A DNA stretch of 16,541 nt, taken from an uncultured Gemmatimonadota bacterium. Its GTDB lineage: Bacteria > Gemmatimonadota > Gemmatimonadetes > Gemmatimonadales > GWC2-71-9. The stretch is from NCBI GenBank assembly GCA_946480845.1, contig CAMLLJ010000028.1:1-16541 (forward strand), written 5' to 3'. Shown here piece by piece: positions 1 to 5,947 of the stretch (within the stretch, counting starts at the first letter, position 1; each line of letters begins with the position of its first letter). The position numbers were made by a program, and so were the translations under genes. The notes below the pieces were generated by a model. The model was not told the origin of the DNA and searched no databases. It worked only from the letters and a program-made list of their open reading frames with translations.

Positions 1-789
1 CGTGGGCGCGGCCGCGGGCGCGGCCGGGAGCGCGAGGAGGGCGCCGAGGCGGCGCCGCCGGCCGCGGCGGCCGGCGGCGGCGGCCGCGAGGCCACGCCCG
101 CGCGCTCCGATACCGGGCTGCCGCTCGCGCGCGCCTTCCAGCTCATGTCTGAGGCGCTGCTCGAGCTGGGCGGCACCGCGGGCGACGAACAGCTCCGCGC
201 GCGCATGGCGGCGCTGCACGGCCGCGAGGACCCGCTGCTCGAGGCGCCGCGGTTCGCGCGGCTGCTGCGCCAGGCCAACGACGCCGAGGTGGCCGACGTG
301 CGCAAGGTCGGCGACGACGCCTACGAGATCGCCCTCACCCGCCGCGGAGGCGCGCCGGCGCCTGCCGCGGCACGGCCCGCAGGGGCCAACGGCTCCGCGG
401 CGGCACCGGCCGCGGAGAGCGCCCCGGCAGCGGCGGTCGCGCGGCCGGGCATCCGGTTCCGGCGCGGTTCGCGCGCACCGGCCCGACCGGGCGAGCTTCC
501 GCTCGTCGGCGTCGTGAGCGTGGATGCGCCCGCCGGCGCCGAAGCCGCCGCCCCGGTCGAAGCACCGGCACGGGCTGACGCCGAGCCCGATGCGGTGCCG
601 GCTGCAAAGCCCGCGCGCAAGTCGGCGAAGGGAAGCACCCGCAAGAAGGCGGCAAAGGCACCGGCAGCGAGAGCCGCCGAGGGAAGCGCTGCTGACGTGA
701 AGGTGCCCGACGCGAAGGCACCGGATGCGAAGCCCGCCAGGCCGCCCCGCAAGCCCGGCCGCCCCCGGGCGAAGAAGCCGGCGGAATGA
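1..789 (+). CDS. OST-HTH/LOTUS-like domain protein with basic AT-hook tail (3' part of gene)
   Basis: The reading frame is open through the left edge, so this is the C-terminal 262 residues of a longer protein; the first ATG, at 145, lies inside the predicted domain and is not taken as the start. The visible part begins with an Arg-Gly repeat (RGRGRGRG) and a Gly/Ala-rich linker. A compact domain follows at about residues 42-110 (FQLMSEALLELGG ... FARLLRQANDAEVADVRKVG ... YEIAL); its helical layout and the closing 'V..VG.DAYEIAL' strand resemble OST-HTH/LOTUS domains, which bind RNA and often sit behind an NYN (PIN-like) ribonuclease domain. The last ~150 residues are Ala/Pro/Lys-rich and disordered-looking, like histone H1, and end with an AT-hook-like KPGRPRAKK. 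An NYN domain upstream is inference, because it lies outside the window. The stop overlaps the next gene (ATGA), so the two are probably co-transcribed. Confidence 0.6.
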   Translation, partial: RGRGRGRGREREEGAEAAPPAAAAGGGGREATPARSDTGLPLARAFQLMSEALLELGGTAGDEQLRARMAALHGREDPLLEAPRFARLLRQANDAEVADVRKVGDDAYEIALTRRGGAPAPAAARPAGANGSAAAPAAESAPAAAVARPGIRFRRGSRAPARPGELPLVGVVSVDAPAGAEAAAPVEAPARADAEPDAVPAAKPARKSAKGSTRKKAAKAPAARAAEGSAADVKVPDAKAPDAKPARPPRKPGRPRAKKPAE

Positions 790-1403
790 GCAGGACGCAA
801 CGGGCAGCCACGCTGCCCGTTCGCTTTTTCGCCCGGCCCGCGGAGGTGGTGGCGGCGGAGCTGATCGGCACCGTGATGGTCTCGCGCATCGGCGGAGCGG
901 TCACCGCCGGCCGCATCGTCGAGACGGAGGCGTACCTCGGGGTCATCGATCCCGCGTCGCACGGGTTCGCCGGGCGGCGCACGGTGCACAACGCGTCCAT
1001 CTTCGGCGCGCCGGGGCTCTGGTACGTCTACCGGTCGTACGGCATGCACTGGTGCGCCAACCTGGTGGCGGCGGCGGAGGGAGAGGCGGCGGCCGTGCTG
1101 GTGCGGGCGCTCGAGCCGGTGGACGGCCTCGAGGTCATGCGGGAGCGGCGCGGCGCGGTGCCCGACCGCCAGCTGTGCTCAGGGCCCGGCAAGCTCTGCC
1201 GGGCCCTGGGCATTACGCGCGATCTCGATGGCCTGATGATGCTGGGGTCCGACGTCGTGGTGGTGCGCGGCGCGCGCCCGGCCCGGGTGGCCGCGACGCG
1301 CCGCATCGGCATCACGCGCGCCGAGGAATGGCCGCTGCGCTTCGTCGAAGCTGGCTCGCGCTGGCTGTCCCGGCCGTGGCGCGAGCCCGACGCGTCGCCC
1401 TGA
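786..1403 (+). CDS. mpg: DNA-3-methyladenine glycosylase, AAG/Mpg family
   Basis: This base-excision-repair enzyme removes alkylated and deaminated purines (3-methyladenine, 7-methylguanine, hypoxanthine) by cleaving the N-glycosidic bond. The 205-residue protein covers the usual bacterial AAG length. Signature segments are IVETEAY (Glu48 matches the catalytic glutamate of human AAG, Glu125, and Tyr50 matches Tyr127), His59 (human His136), YVYRSYGMHWCAN (Tyr82 and Asn92 match Tyr159 and Asn169), VRALEP with Arg107 (human Arg182), and GPGKLCRALGI. All key residues are present, so it should be active. The ATG overlaps the upstream stop by 4 bases (ATGA), and no strong Shine-Dalgarno sequence is visible, which suggests translational coupling. 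Its 3' end lies three bases from the convergent gene's stop. Family assignment is secure; substrate range is known only from relatives. Confidence 0.95.
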   Translation: MSRTQRAATLPVRFFARPAEVVAAELIGTVMVSRIGGAVTAGRIVETEAYLGVIDPASHGFAGRRTVHNASIFGAPGLWYVYRSYGMHWCANLVAAAEGEAAAVLVRALEPVDGLEVMRERRGAVPDRQLCSGPGKLCRALGITRDLDGLMMLGSDVVVVRGARPARVAATRRIGITRAEEWPLRFVEAGSRWLSRPWREPDASP

Positions 1404-1406
1404 GTC

Positions 1407-2075
1407 CTAGAGGTCTTCCCGCGAACGGCCCAGGCTCACCCGGAGCCCGCCCGTCAGCGTGTGCACCGCGCCGCTGATCAGCCGCCCCTCGGCCGCAAGC
1501 ACGCCGCCGCTGGTGACGAACTGGTAGGACGGCACCGTCTGGATCTGGTACTGGCCGAAGGCGCTCATCCCCCCCACGCGGAACTGCAGGCCGGCGAAGA
1601 GCGAGCCGAAGCCGCTGCTGCCGACTTCCGACGCCAGCGACGGCGAGCCGCCCGCCAGGGGCTCCGGCGACACGACGTGCATGATGCCGCCGCCGACGCC
1701 GAGGTACGGCTGCATGTGGCCGTAGATGGGGAAGACCATGAGGCCGAAGCTGTAGCGGCGCACGTCGGTGAAGGTCACCGGCTGGGGGCCGCCGCCGGCG
1801 CTGTAGTCCACGTAGCTGCTCTGCTGGTCGTCGCCGAACGCCTCCTCGACGGCAAGGTACACCGCCCCCCGGCGCGACTTGATCAGCACGTGGCCGCCGG
1901 CCATCGGGATCGCCCCGCGCGTCTGGTTCGGCGTGCGCAGGATGAAGGCGCCGGCCTGGCCGCCGATGTACCAGCGGAAATCCTCCCCCCGCACCACGTC
2001 CTGCGCGCGCGCATCCTGGGCGCTCAGCGCAAGGGCGAACGCGATCATCGGGATGCTGCGGCTGAGCAGGCTCAT
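1407..2075 (-). CDS. secreted beta-rich protein, probable outer-membrane beta-barrel
   Basis: The specific family is not recognised. The 222-residue protein starts with a Sec signal peptide (basic start, hydrophobic residues ~8-18, probable cleavage after ARA at about residue 24). The mature part has alternating hydrophobic and polar strands and glycine-rich turns: FRWYIGGQAGAFIL, RRYSFGLMVFPIYGHMQPYLGVGGGIMHV, SLFAGLQFRVGGMSAFGQYQIQ, and a final strand near HTLTGGLRVSLG. The pattern 'MQPYLGVGGG' is common in small outer-membrane barrels of the OmpA/OmpW-like type. The C-terminus (GRSREDL) lacks the classic terminal aromatic residue, so the barrel assignment is inference. An AGGGAG Shine-Dalgarno lies nine bases before the ATG. 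It is a single-gene unit behind a ~200-base region and runs convergent to mpg. Confidence 0.7.
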   Translation of the reverse strand: MSLLSRSIPMIAFALALSAQDARAQDVVRGEDFRWYIGGQAGAFILRTPNQTRGAIPMAGGHVLIKSRRGAVYLAVEEAFGDDQQSSYVDYSAGGGPQPVTFTDVRRYSFGLMVFPIYGHMQPYLGVGGGIMHVVSPEPLAGGSPSLASEVGSSGFGSLFAGLQFRVGGMSAFGQYQIQTVPSYQFVTSGGVLAAEGRLISGAVHTLTGGLRVSLGRSREDL

Positions 2076-2108
2076 CGGACCCGTCTCCCTGAATGTGGCT
2101 GGTTCGGC

Positions 2109-2145
2109 CGGTCGAAAAACGCGACCCCGCTTTGCAGTTCGACCG
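2109..2145 (-). other. stem-loop in the leader of the secreted protein gene
   Basis: CGGTCGAA at 2109-2116 and TTCGACCG at 2138-2145 form a perfect 8-base inverted repeat with a 21-base interior, which itself holds a short GCG/CGC pair. It lies about 34 bases upstream of the ATG at 2075 and would probably fall in the mRNA leader or promoter. A role as operator or mRNA structure is inference. In the rest of 2076-2275 I see no gene and no clear -35/-10 pair. Confidence 0.3.
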
Positions 2146-2218
2146 ACTGCGGGGCCTGACCCGGGCGTCGGGGCAGGCTCCTAAAACGCGATGTGGCAGT
2201 TGTTTAGGGCTTGGCACG

Positions 2219-2235
2219 GGCCGCGGTTCGCGGCC
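2219..2235 (-). terminator. possible terminator hairpin after kbl
   Basis: GGCCGCG (2219-2225) and CGCGGCC (2229-2235) form a perfect 7-base-pair stem with a 3-base loop, starting about 40 bases past the kbl stop on the minus strand. No T-run follows, so an intrinsic terminator in the textbook sense is not shown. It could stall or protect the transcript end, or be a chance GC palindrome. Confidence 0.35.
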
Positions 2236-2270
2236 GTCCGGAGGGGCAGGAGTGCAAAGAGGGGGCCAGC

Positions 2271-2294
2271 CCGGCTCAGATCAGGCCGAGCCGG
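2271..2294 (-). other. inverted repeat spanning the kbl stop codon
   Basis: CCGGCTC at 2271-2277 and GAGCCGG at 2288-2294 are exact inverted copies separated by ten bases, and the kbl TGA (2276-2278) sits in one arm. The hairpin could act with the one at 2219-2235 at the end of the operon. It is short for such GC-rich DNA and may be incidental. Confidence 0.25.
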
Positions 2295-3475
2295 CGCCCC
2301 ACCTTGGCGAAGGCGGCGAGCGCCTGGTCGAGGTCCTCGCGGGTGTGGGCGGCGGACACCTGGCAGCGGACCCGCGCCGCGCCCTGGGGCACCACCGGAA
2401 AGCCGAACCCCGTGACGAAGACCCCTTCGTCCAGCAGCATCTCGCTCATGCGGATCGCGGCGGCGGTCTCGCCCAGGATCACGGGAATGATCGGCGTCTC
2501 ACCCGGGTGCGGCTTGAAGCCCAGGCCAAGGAGCTGCTCGCGGAACCAGGCGGCATTGGCGCGCAGCGTGGCCACCCGCTCCGGATGCTGCTCGAGGTAC
2601 TCGATGCTGGCGAGCGAGCTGGCCGCCACCGTGGGCGGGAGCGCGTTGGAGAAGAGCTGCGGGCGGGCGCGCTGGGTGAGATAGTCGCACACCTCTTCCG
2701 AGGCCGCGACGAACCCGCCCGCCGCTCCGCCCAGCGCCTTGCCCAGCGTCGAGGTGATGATGTCGATCTCCCCCACCAGGCCGAAGTGCTCGGCGGTGCC
2801 GCGCCCGCGCTCGCCGAGCACGCCCGTCGCGTGCGAGTCGTCCACCACCAGCACCGCGTCGTGTGCGCGGCAGAGCTCCACCAGCTCCGGCAGCTTCGCG
2901 ATCGCGCCCTCCATCGAGAACACGCCGTCGGTGATCACCATGCGCACCCGGCGGTCCTTCGCCGCGGTGAGCAGCTCGACGAGGTGATCGAGGTCGCCGT
3001 GGCGGTAGACCGCGGTCTGGCACTTCGTGATCGCCTTGGCCAGCCGGATCCCGTCAATGATGGACGCGTGGTTGAGCTGGTCGCTGATGACGATGTCCTG
3101 CTCGCCGAGCAGCGTCCCGGGCGTCGCCTCGTTGGCGTTCCAGCAGCTCACGAAGCTGAGGCTCGCCGGGGTGCCCACCAGCCGGGCGCAGGCGGCCTCC
3201 AGGTCGCGGTGCACGTCGAAGGTGCCGCAGATGAACCGCACCGAGGCGGTGCCGGCCCCGTAGCGGTCGAGCGCCGCCTTGCCCGCGGCCACCACCTCCG
3301 GCTGGTTGCTCAGGCCGAGGTAGTTGTTGGAGGAGAGGATGATGACCTCGCCGCGGCCTTCCATGCGCACGCGCGCCGCCTGCGGGCTCTCCAGGTAGTT
3401 GAGCTTCTTGTAGACGCCCTCGGCGCGGAAGGCGGCGAGCTCCGTGCCCAGGCGGCGGTCGAGTGTGCGGCTCAT
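2276..3475 (-). CDS. kbl: glycine C-acetyltransferase (2-amino-3-ketobutyrate CoA ligase)
   Basis: This cytoplasmic PLP enzyme of the alpha-oxoamine synthase family takes the 2-amino-3-ketobutyrate made by Tdh plus CoA and yields glycine and acetyl-CoA. At 399 residues it matches E. coli Kbl (398). Hallmarks are SSNNYLGL near residue 50, YGAGTASVRFICGTFDVHRDLE, the SDQLNHASIIDGIRL segment, VVDDSHATGVLGERGRGTAEH (cofactor-contacting Asp-Asp-Ser-His), and the Schiff-base lysine Lys246 in STLGKALGGAAGGF. The ATG at 3475 is supported by a GGAG eight bases upstream and by a 4-base ATGA overlap with the tdh stop, the usual tdh-kbl arrangement. Other family members (BioF, HemA, Spt) are less likely because of the adjacent tdh and the Kbl-type NNYLGL/FICGT context. 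Confidence 0.96.
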   Translation of the reverse strand: MSRTLDRRLGTELAAFRAEGVYKKLNYLESPQAARVRMEGRGEVIILSSNNYLGLSNQPEVVAAGKAALDRYGAGTASVRFICGTFDVHRDLEAACARLVGTPASLSFVSCWNANEATPGTLLGEQDIVISDQLNHASIIDGIRLAKAITKCQTAVYRHGDLDHLVELLTAAKDRRVRMVITDGVFSMEGAIAKLPELVELCRAHDAVLVVDDSHATGVLGERGRGTAEHFGLVGEIDIITSTLGKALGGAAGGFVAASEEVCDYLTQRARPQLFSNALPPTVAASSLASIEYLEQHPERVATLRANAAWFREQLLGLGFKPHPGETPIIPVILGETAAAIRMSEMLLDEGVFVTGFGFPVVPQGAARVRCQVSAAHTREDLDQALAAFAKVGRRLGLI

Positions 3476-4515
3476 GCTCCGATCTCCAGGATCACCTTGC
3501 CCGCCTGGCCGTCCTTGATGACGCCGATGGCGTCGGCGATGCGGTCGAGGGGGAAGCGGTGGGTGATGACGGGGCGCGGGTCGAGCTGGCCCGACCGGAT
3601 GAACCGGCGCATCGCGTCCCAGGTGTCGTACATGCGGCGACCGGTGACGCCGTAGAGGGTGAGGCCCTTGAAGATCACGTCGCGCGCGAAGTCCACCTCG
3701 GTGGTGCGGCTCGGCGTGCCCAGCATGTTCACGCGGCCGCCCAGGCGGGCGGAGGCGAAGGCCTGGGCGTGTCCCGCCGGGTGCCCGCTCATCTCGCAGA
3801 CGAGGTCGGCGCCGTCGCCGTCGGTGAGCTCGTGCACGCGCGCGGGGACGTCGTCCTTCGCCGGGTCGAGGGTCACGTGCGCGCCCATGGCGCGGGCCAG
3901 CTCGAGCCGCCGCGGGTTGAGGTCGCTGGCGATGACCAGCGCGGCGCCGGCCGCGCGCGCCACGCCGACGGCAAAGCAGCCGATCGGGCCGCAGCCGATC
4001 ACCAGCACGCGGCTCGCCGCCACCATCCGGCCCTCGAGCACCGTGTGCACGGCGTTGCCGGTCGGGTCCATGATGGCGCCCGTCTCCGCGGGGATGCCGT
4101 CGAGGCGCATCACGTTCGACGCGGGCATCGCGATGTAGTCCGCGAAGGCGCCGTCCCGGTCCACGCCGATGATCGACGTGCGCCGGCAGAGGTGCGCCTC
4201 GCCGATCCGGCACTGCAGGCAGTGGCCGCACACGACGTGGCCCTCGGCCGTCACCAGGTCCCCGACCTCGAGCAGGCCCGCCGCCGCCGCCTCGGGGCCC
4301 AGCTCGGCCACCTCGCCGGAGAACTCGTGGCCGATCACGACCGGTGGCCGCAGTCGCTTGCTGGCCCACGCATCCCACTCCCAGATGTGCAGGTCGGTGC
4401 CGCAGACGCCCGCGTAGTGCACGCGGATGAGCGCGTCGCTGGCGCCGCAGACCGGCGTCGGGACATCGCGCAGCACCATGCCCGGCCCCGCACTCTCCTT
4501 CACAAGCGCACGCAT
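3472..4515 (-). CDS. tdh: L-threonine 3-dehydrogenase
   Basis: This zinc-dependent medium-chain dehydrogenase oxidises L-threonine with NAD+ to 2-amino-3-ketobutyrate, which Kbl then cleaves. At 347 residues it is close to E. coli Tdh (341) and aligns along its length. The catalytic zinc ligands are Cys38 (VCGTDLHIW), His63 and Glu64 (GHEFSGE); the structural zinc ligands are Cys96, Cys99, Cys102 and Cys110 (CGHCLQCRIGEAHLC). The MDPTGNAVHT segment and the Rossmann motif VLVIGCGPIGCFAVGVA follow, and then the Tdh-like C-terminal part (KGLTLYGVTGRRMYDTWDAM). The TGA overlaps the kbl ATG. A short AGG precedes the ATG at 4515, and the upstream glycosyltransferase gene ends 19 bases before it, so this pair may be read from the long upstream transcript. 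Confidence 0.96.
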   Translation of the reverse strand: MRALVKESAGPGMVLRDVPTPVCGASDALIRVHYAGVCGTDLHIWEWDAWASKRLRPPVVIGHEFSGEVAELGPEAAAAGLLEVGDLVTAEGHVVCGHCLQCRIGEAHLCRRTSIIGVDRDGAFADYIAMPASNVMRLDGIPAETGAIMDPTGNAVHTVLEGRMVAASRVLVIGCGPIGCFAVGVARAAGAALVIASDLNPRRLELARAMGAHVTLDPAKDDVPARVHELTDGDGADLVCEMSGHPAGHAQAFASARLGGRVNMLGTPSRTTEVDFARDVIFKGLTLYGVTGRRMYDTWDAMRRFIRSGQLDPRPVITHRFPLDRIADAIGVIKDGQAGKVILEIGA

Positions 4516-4534
4516 GTCGCCTCGTCGTGGAAGA

Positions 4535-5947
4535 CTACCTGGGGGTGTAGAGTATCCCGTTCGCCGACCGCCTGGCGCTGGCGTACCGCGCTTCCACGGC
4601 CTGGTGCAGCGCCTCGTCCCAGCGCTCGCCGCCGGTGCTTCCCGCCACGAGCTGGATCACGCCGAAGCGCCCGCCGCGGATCGGCTCGAGCAGCCGCTCC
4701 CGGTCGATGCGCCCGGTGCGGAACGCCTGCTGGGAATTGAACAGGTCCACGGCACCGGGCTTGCCGGCCCAGTAGCAGAGCGCCAGCGACTCGCACATCG
4801 CGTCGCCCGGCGCCGCGCGGATCATCCGCGTGTCCTCGCGGGTCGCGGCGACGGCGGCCTTCGCCTCGCCGTCGATCCAGCGCCACTTGAGCTCGGCCGC
4901 GAGGGGCAGCACGCCGATCAGCGGCGGGATGCAGAGGGCGAGCGGCAGCGCGGTCGCGAGCCGGTACGAGTCCTCGCTCCGCGCCGCGGCGAGCGCCTGC
5001 GCCGCGACCACGCCGGCCACGATGCAGCCGGCAATGAGGGCGTCGAACCAGATGTTCTCCCGCACCCCCGCGCCGCCGGCGAGCGGCACCGCGATCGCCA
5101 CCGACACGAGCGCATAGCAGACCAGCAGCAACTCGGGCCCCCGCCGGGTCCAGCCGCGCAACGCCGCCGCGACGCAGCCCAGCAGCATCGCCTGGGGCAC
5201 CAGGTGGAGCCGCGCGCTGGCCAGGGCATCGTAGGCGGAATACTCGCGCGAGGCGAGGAGGCTCGGGAAGATCGTCGGTCCGTAGCCGACCCTGAGGAGC
5301 AGCGCCGCGGCCACGGCGAGTGCCGCGCCGCCGGCCGCGAGCGCAGCCCCCCGCCGCGGGCCCGAGATCAGCGCGGCGAGCGCGAGCGCGAGCGGAAAGG
5401 CGACCAGGTTGTGCTTCACCAGCCCTGCCGCGAGCGCGAGCGCCAGCGCCCCCGCGAGCGCGCGGTTCGACTCCCAGCGGCGCACGCAGATGACCAGCGC
5501 GAGGGTCATGAGCGCATGCCCCAGCATCTGGGGGTCGTCGATCCCCACGTAGCGGGCGTAGAACGCGCCCATCATCGCCGCGAAGAGTGCGGCCGCGAGC
5601 GCGCCGGCCGCCCGGGAACGGGCCAGGCCGGCGGCGGCGAGCCAGATGCCGGCCACCACCAGCGCGAAGGCCGCCCAGGCGACGATGCGGCCCGCGAAGA
5701 TCAGGTCCCCGGTGAGCCGGCCGACGTCCGCGATCAGGTGGAACGAGAGCGGCGGATAGTTGTTGGGCAGCAGTGCGTCCGCGGCCGGATAGAGCGCGCG
5801 GCCCTCGACCACGCTCAGGGCGTGGTAGGCGTTCCATCCCTCGTTGTAGTTGAGCGGCATGTGCAGCGTGCTGAGCGCAGCGCGGTTGGCCAGCGCCGGG
5901 AGCGCCAGCGCCGCCGCGGCTGCCGCCCCGGTCCACAGCGCCCTCAC
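4535..5947 (-). CDS. polytopic membrane protein, GT-C-like glycosyltransferase
   Basis: The 470-residue protein is strongly hydrophobic, with roughly nine or ten predicted membrane segments and a soluble C-terminal part of about 120 residues. After the first segment come NYNEGWNAYHALSVVEGRALY (Glu36 sits where GT-C enzymes such as ArnT/PMT carry their first-loop acidic residue) and NNYPPLSFHL near residue 64, a loop pattern seen in GT39/GT87-like proteins that use lipid-linked sugars. Its substrate cannot be deduced. No ATG is available near the front. I chose the GTG at 5947 because it forms a 4-base GTGA overlap with the formate dehydrogenase stop, although no Shine-Dalgarno is seen. Functional links to the genes on either side are not obvious; co-transcription is inferred from spacing alone. 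Confidence 0.75.
   Translation of the reverse strand: MRALWTGAAAAAALALPALANRAALSTLHMPLNYNEGWNAYHALSVVEGRALYPAADALLPNNYPPLSFHLIADVGRLTGDLIFAGRIVAWAAFALVVAGIWLAAAGLARSRAAGALAAALFAAMMGAFYARYVGIDDPQMLGHALMTLALVICVRRWESNRALAGALALALAAGLVKHNLVAFPLALALAALISGPRRGAALAAGGAALAVAAALLLRVGYGPTIFPSLLASREYSAYDALASARLHLVPQAMLLGCVAAALRGWTRRGPELLLVCYALVSVAIAVPLAGGAGVRENIWFDALIAGCIVAGVVAAQALAAARSEDSYRLATALPLALCIPPLIGVLPLAAELKWRWIDGEAKAAVAATREDTRMIRAAPGDAMCESLALCYWAGKPGAVDLFNSQQAFRTGRIDRERLLEPIRGGRFGVIQLVAGSTGGERWDEALHQAVEARYASARRSANGILYTPR

Noticed and set aside
786..1403. Inactive or truncated glycosylase
   Set aside because: The catalytic glutamate, stacking Tyr and His residues and the conserved Arg and Asn are all present.
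2276..4378. A possible tdh-kbl fusion or a 700-residue Kbl
   Set aside because: The upstream 300 residues are an out-of-frame shadow of tdh. The kbl ATG at 3475 has a ribosome site and overlaps the tdh stop in the usual way.
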